Below, one piece after another: positions 24,481 through 34,868 of a stretch of DNA of 64,000 bases. The notes under the pieces were generated by a model. It worked only from the letters and a program-made list of their open reading frames with translations, was not told where the DNA came from and searched no databases. Position 1 is the stretch's first letter. Each line of letters starts with the position of its first letter. A program made the position numbers and the translations under genes. Source of the stretch: SG8-4 sp964598225 (lineage in GTDB: Bacteria > Planctomycetota > Phycisphaerae > Sedimentisphaerales > Anaerobacaceae); assembly GCA_964598225.1 (NCBI GenBank), contig CAZRBG010000014.1:1-64000 (forward strand). Direction: 5' to 3'.

Positions 24481-25209
24481 TCAAGCTTTTCCGGTTTTTT
24501 GTTCGACTCCCCCGGCAATCCATCTAACCGCGGACGTGCATGCTATCGTTGTCAGAATGAGCAAAGCGAAGATGAGCTGGGTGCTGGATTGTGATGCCGA
24601 TTTGGCAGTCTGCCTCGTGAGTGCCGCCGGCAGCCGGGCGATGGGATTAAAGGCCGCGGTAGCTGCCAGCCACGACAACCTTTCGGGAATGGGTGTTATT
24701 CCTGACAGGAAAGCGAGCAGGCCGCAAGCCATCGCTCCGAATAAATGGACCTCCCCGTTGCTGCGCGCCAGCCGGCCTGTAGCTATGCCGAACATAGTCA
24801 CCAAAACCAGAGAGCTGCAGAGCAGCCCGCAAAGCGCAATCAGAGCCGCTGGGGTCATGCTTTGTCCGTTGACGAGCACAAAGCCCGCGACCACAACCGA
24901 AACTGGAGCGAGTCGGGTCAAGGCTGAGGCAAGAATGAGGTCCAGCCAGAGTACCACTCTCGATGTAGGCAGCAGCATCAGCCTGGTCAGGCGAGAATCC
25001 GATCGCAGGTTTGCGTGACTCACTGCGGCTCCGAAAAAGCTCGTGAAGAGAATTACCATCACCATGCCCGCGGCCTGCACACGGGCGGGCATTGCGACAA
25101 AAACGAAGGGCATAGCCAGCAGGGCGCTGATGCAAACACGCAGGATTACGCGCCGTCTGTCTGCAAATGCAGACGCTAACTGAAGGCGGAAAACATTGCC
25201 GGGCATCAT
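24481..25209 (-). CDS. ABC-2 type permease-like membrane protein
   Basis: The 242-residue protein has six hydrophobic segments, starting RVILRVCISALLAMPFVFVA and ending LIFALLILTTIACTSAV. Its start overlaps the ATPase stop as ATGATG at 25204-25209, so the pair is translationally coupled. The frame extends upstream of this point but lies within the ATPase gene and is not protein-like. The middle segment LRSDSRLTRLMLLPTSRVVLWLDLIL is compatible with an ABC-2 permease. Substrate unknown. Confidence 0.7.
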   Translation of the reverse strand: MMPGNVFRLQLASAFADRRRVILRVCISALLAMPFVFVAMPARVQAAGMVMVILFTSFFGAAVSHANLRSDSRLTRLMLLPTSRVVLWLDLILASALTRLAPVSVVVAGFVLVNGQSMTPAALIALCGLLCSSLVLVTMFGIATGRLARSNGEVHLFGAMACGLLAFLSGITPIPERLSWLAATAAFNPIARLPAALTRQTAKSASQSSTQLIFALLILTTIACTSAVRWIAGGVEQKTGKA

Positions 25210-26135
25210 GGCTTCACTTCCTGTTGAAACGCGCGGTTTTTTAGCGCTTCGTGCAGTGTGATTGAGTGTATTTCCATTGAACGCACCCTGCCTCCGGATG
25301 AGTTGATCCAGCCGAGCAGCTTGAGCGGAAGTTCGGGATCGCCATCGATTTCTGCCGCGATGCGGTTGCCTTCGCAGCAAAACGCCTCGACCCCCTTGAT
25401 AGTTGGACTGTCGCTGAAGCCGGATTCTTCGAGCAGAATTTCGACACGATTCTTCTCGCTTACTGAGCTGATAAGCTCTGCAACGGTGCCGCTTGCCGCA
25501 ATTCTTCCATCCGTCAGTAAGATCACATCCGTTGCCGCTTTCGCAAGCCAATCAGCGTCGTTATCGGCGATCCAGGTTGTCTTGCCTCGCTCACATCGGT
25601 CCCGCAGCAACTTCACCAACCGCTCCAGGAAAGCGACGTCGACACCCGCGGATGGCTCGTCGAGGATCAGAAGTTCGGGATCGCGGACCATTGCCTCTAT
25701 GATGCTCAGTTTTCGTCGCATGCCGAAGGAATAGACGCTCACGGGCTCGTCCGCCTGAGTCATCAAACCGGCATCGCAGAGCAACTCATCAACTCGCCGT
25801 GTAAGATTATCTCCGGCCAAACCATATTGCTTTGCAAAGAAACCCAGATTTTGCCGCCCTGAAAGCGTATCCCAATGGGCCGGCTGATCGAGCGCCACCC
25901 CGCACTGGCGGCGTACTTCAGCCGGTCTGGGAAATGCCGGCGTCCCCAGCACAGACAGAGTTCCTTGCTTGATCCGATCAAGTCCGGCTATAAGACGAGT
26001 CAATGTGGTCTTACCGGAGCCGTTAGCTCCGAGCACGCCGAAACAGGTACCGGCTTCCACCGACAAAGATATGCCGTTTACACCTCGCCCGTTGGGATAG
26101 CGACGAAATACATCTTGCGCAGTGATGGCTTTCAT
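25206..26135 (-). CDS. ABC transporter ATP-binding protein with altered H-loop
   Basis: The 309-residue ATPase shows Walker A GANGSGKTT, signature YSFGMRRKLS and Walker B LLILDEPSAGVD. Where a switch histidine (SHD) is expected, the sequence reads TTWIADNDADWL, so the catalytic His appears replaced by Asn. A C-terminal region of about 80 residues follows the nucleotide-binding domain. It is coupled to the permease gene downstream and lies 6 bases after the 67-residue gene. Confidence 0.88.
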   Translation of the reverse strand: MKAITAQDVFRRYPNGRGVNGISLSVEAGTCFGVLGANGSGKTTLTRLIAGLDRIKQGTLSVLGTPAFPRPAEVRRQCGVALDQPAHWDTLSGRQNLGFFAKQYGLAGDNLTRRVDELLCDAGLMTQADEPVSVYSFGMRRKLSIIEAMVRDPELLILDEPSAGVDVAFLERLVKLLRDRCERGKTTWIADNDADWLAKAATDVILLTDGRIAASGTVAELISSVSEKNRVEILLEESGFSDSPTIKGVEAFCCEGNRIAAEIDGDPELPLKLLGWINSSGGRVRSMEIHSITLHEALKNRAFQQEVKP

Positions 26136-26141
26136 AACAAG

Positions 26142-26345
26142 CTACTCGAATTGAAAATGCGTCGCACGGGTCACGCGCACTTCGCCGTCCGGCTCGGTGG
26201 CGACAATATCATAGATTATGATGTTGTCTCCGGCCCGGCAGGTTTTGTCCATGAGTTTGCCTTTGGCGATGTGGCGATGGAACGGCGGCGCGAGCGGCTT
26301 GCGATTGCGCAGGGTGATAGATTCGGCTTCCGGTGCGACGCTCAT
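26142..26345 (-). CDS. Small protein coupled to the Usp gene, unknown function
   Basis: The frame of 67 codons starts at an ATG overlapping the stop of the universal stress protein gene (TGA inside GAATGAG), and its own stop is 6 bases before the next ATPase start. It contains TLRNRKPLAPPFHRHIAKGK and DNIIIYDIVATEPDGEVRV, and no membrane segment. I do not recognise a family. The tight packing on both sides supports a real gene. Confidence 0.5.
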   Translation of the reverse strand: MSVAPEAESITLRNRKPLAPPFHRHIAKGKLMDKTCRAGDNIIIYDIVATEPDGEVRVTRATHFQFE

Positions 26346-27571
26346 TCATCGGCCCTCCGCGGCCCCATGCCGAACTGGGCGGCAACGTCATCGAAATCAC
26401 TAACCGAGACGCGGCGGCCGCCCGACTGGCGAACGGCGTTCTCGACCGCGCGCTTAGCCATGCTCCGCGCAAATGAAGGTACGCGCTGCAGGCGGACCTC
26501 GGCATCGGAATCCCACGCCGGCGATTCAGCCGGTTGGTTGATTTCCTCAATCCGGCCGACCGATTTCGGCTCTGATCTTTCCTCGGTAATTCCGCCTACG
26601 AGCAGGACGTTTGCCGAGGTGGTGCGCAGCAGTGCTTCGGAGTTGGAACCAAGACGAGAGCAAGGCTCGCGGTGGTTGCCGTGCCGGCTGACAACTATCA
26701 AATCGGCGCCGCAATCCGCCGCCTGGCGATTCAGCGCATCGTACGCCTTACCGGTCACGAGGGAGGTTGTGACGGCAACGCCGTTATTGTTGATGCTGCT
26801 CTTGGCATCTCGCAGAAATTCGGAGTAGAGTTTTCCGAGACCGTCATTGATGATGTCGTCATGCAAGGCCTCCTGGCCGGCCAGTCCAACTTGTTGCTGA
26901 CGTTCGGGGGAGAGGGATTGTCCTACGGCGCTGAACACGTGCGTATGAAAATCGGGGTCGTACGCTGCGACCAAACGAACAGATTTGTCCATTTTGCGGC
27001 CGATGTCAACCGCTTTATCGACCGCGTTCAGAGCTGCGACGCTGCCATCAACCCCGATCAGCGCCGGCCCGTCGCCCGGCGCTCGGCGAGCGATGAGTAC
27101 GTCGCAGGGGGAATTGTGGAGAACTCGCGTTGTTGTGCCGCCTAACATGCCGTTGCCAATCGCACCGAGGCCTTCGGCGCCAAGGCAGATGAGATCGCAT
27201 CGTCGCGTCCGAGCGATCTGGAGGATTCCTGTATAGCTGCGGCCCTCCATCGCAACAGACCGTATGGTAATTGCGGCCCGCCGAGCGGAAGCCAGGAAAT
27301 CCTCGACGTATCCCGCCGACAGCGCCAAAAATCCCTCGCGCATCAATCTATCGTGAGCCGTGCGCAAATCGGTCCGGGTCTGCTGCTCCTGGTACTTTTC
27401 GGGCAAGCCCGGTTCCATATCGGTAAATCGCCGTCGATGGATGTCCACGCCGTATATGTGGCAGGCGATGACGTGGCTGCCCCCGGCGGCCGCCAGGGCC
27501 AGAGCCATTTGCCCCGCGTGCCGAGACGCATCAGAACCATCCAGCGCGACGAGAATCTGATCGTACATCAC
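26342..27571 (-). CDS. Tandem universal stress protein with PCP-reductase-like C-terminus
   Basis: The 409-residue protein carries two UspA domains (about 1-150 and 158-310). The first has the ATP-binding loop LGAEGLGAIGNGMLGGT; in the second only a partial one (RLGSNSEALL) is seen. After a linker, residues about 345-400 (RVPSFARSMAKRAVENAVR...VSVSDFDDVAAQFG) match the small PCP_red domain (PF08369) found at the end of protochlorophyllide-reductase subunits and in several redox proteins. It probably has a cytoplasmic stress-sensing role. It starts 240 bases from the divergent TCA cluster. Confidence 0.8.
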   Translation of the reverse strand: MMYDQILVALDGSDASRHAGQMALALAAAGGSHVIACHIYGVDIHRRRFTDMEPGLPEKYQEQQTRTDLRTAHDRLMREGFLALSAGYVEDFLASARRAAITIRSVAMEGRSYTGILQIARTRRCDLICLGAEGLGAIGNGMLGGTTTRVLHNSPCDVLIARRAPGDGPALIGVDGSVAALNAVDKAVDIGRKMDKSVRLVAAYDPDFHTHVFSAVGQSLSPERQQQVGLAGQEALHDDIINDGLGKLYSEFLRDAKSSINNNGVAVTTSLVTGKAYDALNRQAADCGADLIVVSRHGNHREPCSRLGSNSEALLRTTSANVLLVGGITEERSEPKSVGRIEEINQPAESPAWDSDAEVRLQRVPSFARSMAKRAVENAVRQSGGRRVSVSDFDDVAAQFGMGPRRADE

Positions 27572-27731
27572 AGGACTCCTTTCGCAACAACTTAAATGTC
27601 GGCGAGAACGGAAATACCGGCATCATGACAATAGCTAAGCAATAGCGACCGGAAATTGCAAGTTTAAACTGGCTCTGCTCGATGGATTCGGTTAGAATTC
27701 TCTTGAAGGAAGTTTGTTTATGCGGTTAGAG

Positions 27732-27737
27732 TATAAT
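27732..27737 (+). promoter_or_regulatory. Possible -10 box of the TCA cluster
   Basis: A perfect TATAAT at 27732-27737 lies about 75 bases before the fumC start, in the divergent gap with the Usp gene. No convincing -35 box sits at 16-18 bases, so this promoter may need an activator or may be fortuitous. Confidence 0.3.
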
Positions 27738-27811
27738 TCCGTATGATCTTCATTCGGCGTTCGGAGTGCTTTGCAGCCCGGAGACCGCCGAACGCAGCAC
27801 GGAGAACGAAC

Positions 27812-29200
<1,389 letters not shown>

Positions 29201-29203
29201 CAG

Positions 29204-29257
29204 GTATGGTGGGGCTTGCTCCACCATTAGCGCTCGGTGGGGCAAGCCCCACCATAC
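29204..29257. repeat. Inverted pair of the GGTGGGGCTTGCCCCACC repeat
   Basis: Units at 29204-29225 and 29236-29257 form a 16-base perfect outer stem (29204-29219 with 29242-29257), and each can also fold alone. The pair lies between fumC and aconitase and could limit read-through or protect the fumC message. Confidence 0.85.
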
Positions 29258-29299
29258 AAACTACAAATTTAAGTTCTAACGGGAGAAGGAAGTGTGGTT

Positions 29300-31222
29300 A
29301 TGAAAGACACTATCACTGAACAGATACTAAGCGCGCACTTAGTTAAGGGCAAAATCGAGGAAGGAGCCGAGATCGGCCTGAAGATCGACCAGACACTGAC
29401 CCAGGATGCGACAGGGACGATGGTATACCTCGAGTTCGAATCGCTCGGAATTCCCAGGGTAAAGCCTGAAGTCGCCGTAAGCTACGTCGATCACAACATC
29501 ATTCAGACCGACTCGCGCAACGCCGACGATCACAGATTCCTTCAATCGTGCGCCGCCAAGTTCGGCGTCATTTTCTCACCGCCTGGCAATGGCGTCTCTC
29601 ATCACGTGCATCGACAGCGATTCGGCATTCCCGGTCAAACTCTGCTGGGTTCAGATAGTCACACAACAACCGGCGGCTGCCTGGGAATGCTGGCCATGGG
29701 CGCAGGCGGGGTCGAAGTCGCTATGGCAATGGCGGGATATCCTTATTATATCGAGACACCTAAGGTCTGGGGCATCTACGTCGAGAACTCGTTCGAGCCG
29801 TATGTTTCCGGCAAGGACCTGATACTCCATCTCCTGGGGAAATATTCCTGTAAGGCCGGCACCGGCAAGGTCATGGAATTCTTCGGTCCGGGCGTCAAGA
29901 ACATGGACATGGCGGCGCGCGCGACCATCGCGAACATGTCCGTAGATATGGGATTCACCGCTGCTGTCTTTCCTTCCGACGAGGAAACGAAACTGTTTCT
30001 CAGGCAGAATGGGCGCGAGGACGCTTGGCGCGAGTTGAAAGCCGGGTCGAATCCCGAGTGGAGCGAGCTAACCGAGATCGATCTCAGTAAGATCGAGCCT
30101 GTGGTTGCGTGCCCGTCTAATCCGGACAACGTCAAGCGGGCCGCCGATCTGCAGGATATCGACGTCCACCAGGTCATCGTTGGCTCGTCGTGTAACGGCA
30201 GCTATCGCGATTTTATGGTCGCCGCAAAGATCATGGAGGGCAAGACCAGACACCCTAACGTCAGCTTCGAAATAAACACCGGCAGCCGGCAGACCCTCGA
30301 CAATGTCCTGGAAGCCGGGGGCATCACTGCTCTCGTAGAGGCCGGGGCGCGAGTTCATGAATCCGGCTGTCTCGGCTGCATTGGCATGGGACAGGCCCCG
30401 GCTACGGGAACCGTCTCGCTGCGAACTTTCCCCCGTAATTTCAAAGGCCGGAGCGGCACGAAAGACGATCAGGTATACCTCTGCTCGCCGGAAACTGCGG
30501 CGGCGTCTGCACTTGCCGGCAAGATTACCGATCCACGCACTCTCGGAAATGCTCCGGAAATAAAGTACCCCAGCAAGTTCAAGTCCAGAAGCGACTGGTT
30601 CGTCGAGCCGCCTCAGGATTCGTCGAAGGTGGAGGTCGTTAGAGGACCCAACATCAAACCCATGCCGGATTTCCCGCCGTTGCCGGATACGCTTGAGGCC
30701 TCCGTTTTAATCAAGGTCGAGGACAACATCAGCACCGACATCATCATGCCCGCCGGCAGCAGAGTCTTGCCTTATCGCAGCAATATCCCGGCGATAAGTG
30801 ATTTTGTCTTCGAGATTATCGACCCTGAGTTCCCTGCACGTGCAAAGGCACAGGGAGGCGGTGTAGTGGTTGGCGGTGAGAATTACGGCCAGGGTTCATC
30901 TCGTGAGCACGCGGCTCTGGCGCCAAGGTATCTTGGAGTATGTGCCAAACTCACAAAAAGTTTCGCCCGGATTCACAAAGCAAACCTGGTCAACTTCGGG
31001 ATTGTGCCGTTGTGTTTTGCAAATCCAGCGGATTACAACGGGGTTAAACAGGGCGACAGAATCTCCATACCGGGGATAAAACAGGCCGTTGCTGAGGGTT
31101 CTGAGAATATTCGGGTTCTGGTCGAGAGTAAGGAGATTATGACTAAATTGGAAATCTCAGATCGTCAACGGGGCATCCTGCTGGCGGGCGGCATTCTGAA
31201 TCTCGCGAAGCAGAAGAAATAG
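29300..31222 (+). CDS. acn: Aconitate hydratase, compact (Aquifex) type
   Basis: The 640-residue cytoplasmic [4Fe-4S] enzyme isomerises citrate to isocitrate. Cluster ligands are visible in VGSSCNGSYRD and ESGCLGCIGMGQAP, with substrate-binding GSDSHTTTGGCLGM. The C-terminal swivel domain has NYGQGSSREHAALAPR. The length is well below the roughly 890 residues of AcnA and fits the compact type. The ATG at 29300 has GAAGGAAG seven bases upstream; a GTG two codons earlier is the alternative. Confidence 0.93.
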   Translation: MKDTITEQILSAHLVKGKIEEGAEIGLKIDQTLTQDATGTMVYLEFESLGIPRVKPEVAVSYVDHNIIQTDSRNADDHRFLQSCAAKFGVIFSPPGNGVSHHVHRQRFGIPGQTLLGSDSHTTTGGCLGMLAMGAGGVEVAMAMAGYPYYIETPKVWGIYVENSFEPYVSGKDLILHLLGKYSCKAGTGKVMEFFGPGVKNMDMAARATIANMSVDMGFTAAVFPSDEETKLFLRQNGREDAWRELKAGSNPEWSELTEIDLSKIEPVVACPSNPDNVKRAADLQDIDVHQVIVGSSCNGSYRDFMVAAKIMEGKTRHPNVSFEINTGSRQTLDNVLEAGGITALVEAGARVHESGCLGCIGMGQAPATGTVSLRTFPRNFKGRSGTKDDQVYLCSPETAAASALAGKITDPRTLGNAPEIKYPSKFKSRSDWFVEPPQDSSKVEVVRGPNIKPMPDFPPLPDTLEASVLIKVEDNISTDIIMPAGSRVLPYRSNIPAISDFVFEIIDPEFPARAKAQGGGVVVGGENYGQGSSREHAALAPRYLGVCAKLTKSFARIHKANLVNFGIVPLCFANPADYNGVKQGDRISIPGIKQAVAEGSENIRVLVESKEIMTKLEISDRQRGILLAGGILNLAKQKK

Positions 31223-31243
31223 CCATAAGTACGAAAGGGTATC

Positions 31244-33001
31244 ATGGCAAAGGCATTGAAACATGAATTTGACGCTGTGATCGTCGGCTCGGGAGGTGCA
31301 GGACTGTATGCCGCGCTCGAAGCCAGCCGGGCAAAAGGAGCGAACAGGACCGCGGTTATCTCGAAATTGCTGCCGATCCGGAGTCATACCGGTGCTGCTC
31401 AGGGCGGAATCGGCGCAGCTCTGGGCAACCTCGAAGAGGACAAGCCCGAGTGGCATGCGTTCGACACAGTCAAAGGCGGCGACTATCTGGTCGATCAGAA
31501 AGCCGCGGCAATTCTGGCCGACGATGCGGTGCAGGCCGTGTACGATCTTGAGAACCGAGGCCTGCCGTTTAGCCGAACGCCGGAGGGCAAAATCGATCAG
31601 AGACGCTTCGGCGGCCATACTCGAAATTTCGGCGAGGCGGCCGTCCGCCGGGCGTGTTACGCCGCAGACCGTACCGGCCACATGATACTTCAGACGCTGT
31701 ACCAGCAATGTATTAAGAACGAAGTCGCCTTCTTCGACGAATTTCATCTTGTGGACATACTGATCGAAGATCACAAGTGTAAGGGCGTCGTTGCTCTGGA
31801 GTTGGCCACGGGCGACCTGCATGTTTTCGGGTCCAAGGCCGTTATGATCGCGACCGGCGGTTTCGGACGGATGTATCGCACCACGTCGAATGCGTACGCC
31901 AATACCGGCGACGGTCTGGCAGTTCTCGCCCGGCGGGGAGTTCCGCTCGAGGACATGGAATTCTTCCAGTTCCACCCGACCGGCATTCGCGGCATGGGAA
32001 TACTAATCACAGAAGGCGTTCGCGGCGAGGGAGGAATTCTCAGAAACCGCAACGGCGATCGCTTCATGGAAGAATACGCTCCAACCCTGCTTGATCTCGC
32101 CCCGCGAGACATGATCGCAAGGGCAATGCTGACAGAGATTCGCCAGGGCCGGGGAATACTCGGCGAGGGGACAATAGATGACTACCTTCTGCTCGACGCG
32201 ACGCATCTTGGCAAGGAAGTTCTCGATAAGAAATTGCCCGACATAAGCGATTTCTGCCGGACTTACCTCAGTCTGGACCCGGCGGAAAAGCCGATACCCG
32301 TACAGCCCACAGCGCACTACGGCATGGGCGGGATTCCAACCGACCTCGACGGACGGGTAGTCGCCGACGGTCGGTGCGGGATGTACGAGGGCCTGTACGC
32401 CGCCGGTGAATGCGCCTGCGTTTCCGTACACGGCGCCAACCGCTTGGGGACAAACAGCCTGGTCGATCTGATCGTGTTCGGCAGACGCGCCGGGCTACAC
32501 ATGTTGGAATTCGTCAACCAGGCGGATTCGGCCAAAGTCTCACCGGATGCCTCGGATTGGGCTGAAGAGTTGATGAGCGGGCTGAGCAAGCAAAAGGGCA
32601 GCGAGCAGGCCGAGAGGATCCGCTCGTCAATGAAGACTATGATGATGGATTCGGTCGGAATCTACCGGCGCGGCGATGAGATGAACGGGGCCCTGCAAAG
32701 GCTCCGGGAACTGCGCCGGGCAACAGAACACGTGCCCGTTGGTGATGCGAGCAAAGCATATAATACCGATCTGTTGGATTTACTCGAGCTTCAGAATCTG
32801 CTCGACCTGGCGATTGTAACGGCGGCATCTGCGAATGACCGCAAGGAAAGCCGCGGCGCACACGCGCGCGAGGATTTTCCGGAGCGTGATGATGATAATT
32901 ATCTCAAGCACACACTCGCCCGGCTCGAAGACGACTCGGTGCGAATTGACGCCAAAGAAGTGGATTTATCTATCTGGAAGCCCAAGCCGAGAAAGTATTA
33001 G
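31244..33001 (+). CDS. sdhA: Succinate dehydrogenase/fumarate reductase flavoprotein subunit
   Basis: The 585-residue FAD protein has GSGGAGLYAALEA near the N-terminus and RSHTGAAQGGIGAALGN, the segment whose His covalently binds FAD. HPTGIRG, LITEGVRGEGG and the Arg-containing GANRLGTNSLVDLIVFG follow. GAAAGG precedes the ATG by 5 bases. It follows acn by 21 bases and is followed 12 bases later by sdhB. No membrane anchor gene (sdhC or sdhD) occurs in the window. Confidence 0.95.
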   Translation: MAKALKHEFDAVIVGSGGAGLYAALEASRAKGANRTAVISKLLPIRSHTGAAQGGIGAALGNLEEDKPEWHAFDTVKGGDYLVDQKAAAILADDAVQAVYDLENRGLPFSRTPEGKIDQRRFGGHTRNFGEAAVRRACYAADRTGHMILQTLYQQCIKNEVAFFDEFHLVDILIEDHKCKGVVALELATGDLHVFGSKAVMIATGGFGRMYRTTSNAYANTGDGLAVLARRGVPLEDMEFFQFHPTGIRGMGILITEGVRGEGGILRNRNGDRFMEEYAPTLLDLAPRDMIARAMLTEIRQGRGILGEGTIDDYLLLDATHLGKEVLDKKLPDISDFCRTYLSLDPAEKPIPVQPTAHYGMGGIPTDLDGRVVADGRCGMYEGLYAAGECACVSVHGANRLGTNSLVDLIVFGRRAGLHMLEFVNQADSAKVSPDASDWAEELMSGLSKQKGSEQAERIRSSMKTMMMDSVGIYRRGDEMNGALQRLRELRRATEHVPVGDASKAYNTDLLDLLELQNLLDLAIVTAASANDRKESRGAHAREDFPERDDDNYLKHTLARLEDDSVRIDAKEVDLSIWKPKPRKY

Positions 33002-33013
33002 TCGGAGTTATCT

Positions 33014-33736
33014 ATGAATATAACATTAAGAATAAGCCGTTACAATCCTGAGACAGACGAAGGGCCGGGGTTTCAGGATTTCGAGATAACCGCCGAGCCG
33101 ACCGACCGGCTTCTGGATTCGCTGATGTACATCAAGCGGAACGTGGACGGGACGCTGTCTTTTCGCAAGAGCTGCGCTCACGGCGTGTGCGGTTCGGATG
33201 CGATGACTATCAACGGCGTAGAGCGGCTTGCGTGCAAGACCCTCGTGAGAGAAGTAGCCGAAGATGACGGCGACGTGGTGACTATTGAACCTCTGAGGTT
33301 TCTGCCCGTGCAGCGCGATCTGATGGTCGATTATACGCGCTTCTTCGAGTTCTATCGTGTGGTCAAGCCGTTTCTTATCCCTGCCAGGAAAGCCGGGCGC
33401 GCCGAAATTATCCAAATGCCGGATGAGCGGAAAAAATTCGACGACCCGACCAAGTGCATTCTCTGCGCGTGCTGCCATTCGTCCTGTCCGGTTGTGAGGG
33501 AAAAGGACCCCGATTTCGTCGGGCCAGCGGCGGTCGTGCAGGCGGCTCGATTCGTATTCGACAGCAGGGATGAAGGAATAGGCCCGCGACTGGACGTGCT
33601 CGATGATCCGCATGGTGTCTGGCCGTGCGAGAATCATCTGCAGTGCACGCGCGTATGTCCTCGCGGCATCAAAGTTACGAAGAATATAAATTTGACCAAA
33701 CGTCGGATCAAAGCATTTAAGGAGCAGAACGATTAA
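33014..33736 (+). CDS. sdhB: Succinate dehydrogenase iron-sulfur subunit
   Basis: The 240-residue protein holds the three SdhB clusters: [2Fe-2S] in SCAHGVCGSDAM (with a later Cys in RLACKTL), [4Fe-4S] in CILCACCHSSCPV, and [3Fe-4S] around CENHLQCTRVCPRGIKV. It carries electrons from SdhA toward the quinone site of a membrane anchor that is not encoded here. GGAG lies 6 bases before the ATG. Its stop codon overlaps the ATT start of sucC by 5 bases, so the two are probably coupled. Confidence 0.95.
   Translation: MNITLRISRYNPETDEGPGFQDFEITAEPTDRLLDSLMYIKRNVDGTLSFRKSCAHGVCGSDAMTINGVERLACKTLVREVAEDDGDVVTIEPLRFLPVQRDLMVDYTRFFEFYRVVKPFLIPARKAGRAEIIQMPDERKKFDDPTKCILCACCHSSCPVVREKDPDFVGPAAVVQAARFVFDSRDEGIGPRLDVLDDPHGVWPCENHLQCTRVCPRGIKVTKNINLTKRRIKAFKEQND
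33719..33734 (+). promoter_or_regulatory. Ribosome binding site and ATT start codon of sucC
   Basis: AAGGAG (33719-33724) is followed by a 7-base spacer and ATT (33732-33734). Reading from ATT gives the conserved SucC N-terminus KLHEYQARGLFEQYGIPVP. No ATG, GTG or TTG lies in this frame between the stop at 33693 and the TTG at 33762, which would remove the conserved start. Confidence 0.75.
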
Positions 33737-34868
33737 GTTACATGAGTATCAAGCTCGTGGGTTGTTCGAGCAGTACGGCATTCCCGTGCCAAAAGGCGAA
33801 CCGGCTTGCACCGCCGAGGAAGCCGGCAAAGCCGCCGCCGGTCTGGGCGGCAGCGCAGTAATCAAGGGGCAGGTTCTGACCGGCGGTCGCGGCAAGGCTG
33901 GAGCGATCAAGGGGGTATCATCGCAGGATGAAGCCGAATCTGCTGCCGAGCAGATTCTTGGGATGTCCGTCAAGGATTTTCCCGTTAAAAAAGTTCTGGT
34001 GGCCGAACGGCTGGAAATCGAAGCGGAGTACTACTTTGCAATTACGGTGGATCGCAAAAGCAAACAAGTTATCCTCATAATAAGTGCCGCCGGCGGGATG
34101 GATATCGAAGAGATCGCCGAGCGAGAACCGGAAAAGATCAGGCGATTTACACTGTCTTCGAACAGTGAGGATTCTCTGGAAAAGTGGCTCGAAGAATCAT
34201 TTGAGGAAAGGGCGTTGCTGGATCAGGCCGTGAAAATCGTGCAAAGCATGAATCGAATGTTTCGCGAGAAGGATTGCTCGCTGGTTGAGGTCAATCCGCT
34301 TGGAGTGACCGGAGATGGCCGGTTGATCGCCGCCGACGCAAAAATTGTCCTCGACGATAACGGCGTGCCGCAGCATCCCGAACTGGCCGAATTGCGAAAT
34401 CCCGAAGAATATACGGCCGACGAAATCGAAGCAAGAGAGGCGGGATTGAGTTTTGTCAGCCTCTCGGGCGAGATAGGCTGCATGGTCAACGGCGCCGGTC
34501 TGGCGATGGCGACGATGGACTGTATCAAACTCGCCGGCGGAAGCCCTGCCAACTTTCTCGACGTTGGCGGAAGTTCCAGTCCACAAAAGGTACTCGACGC
34601 GATGCGTATCCTGCTGCGAAACGAACAGCTCAAAGTTATCCTGGTCAATATTTTCGGGGGAATCACCCGCTGCGACGACGTGGCGCAGGGAATACTTTGG
34701 GCTCGCGATCAACTCGACATCAGCCTTCCGATAGTCATCAGATTGATCGGCACCAATGGAGAAAAGGGCCGTAACATGCTCAGCGAAGCCGGCCTGGTCG
34801 CGACTCGGCGGATGAACGACGCTATAGAGCAGGCGGTAGCCTCTGCGAAGGGAGGGTGGCGCTTATGA
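33732..34868 (+). CDS. sucC: Succinyl-CoA synthetase beta subunit (ATT start)
   Basis: The 378-residue ATP-grasp subunit works with SucD to convert succinyl-CoA to succinate with substrate-level phosphorylation. The N-terminus KLHEYQARGLFEQYGIPVPKG and the GGRGKAGAIKGV nucleotide loop, followed by LVEVNPLGVT, and the C-terminal NIFGGITRCDDVAQGI are clear. The natural first codon is almost certainly ATT, a codon used in few genes (infC and pcnB in E. coli). It overlaps the sdhB stop by 5 bases and overlaps sucD by 4 bases (ATGA). Confidence 0.9.
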   Translation: MKLHEYQARGLFEQYGIPVPKGEPACTAEEAGKAAAGLGGSAVIKGQVLTGGRGKAGAIKGVSSQDEAESAAEQILGMSVKDFPVKKVLVAERLEIEAEYYFAITVDRKSKQVILIISAAGGMDIEEIAEREPEKIRRFTLSSNSEDSLEKWLEESFEERALLDQAVKIVQSMNRMFREKDCSLVEVNPLGVTGDGRLIAADAKIVLDDNGVPQHPELAELRNPEEYTADEIEAREAGLSFVSLSGEIGCMVNGAGLAMATMDCIKLAGGSPANFLDVGGSSSPQKVLDAMRILLRNEQLKVILVNIFGGITRCDDVAQGILWARDQLDISLPIVIRLIGTNGEKGRNMLSEAGLVATRRMNDAIEQAVASAKGGWRL

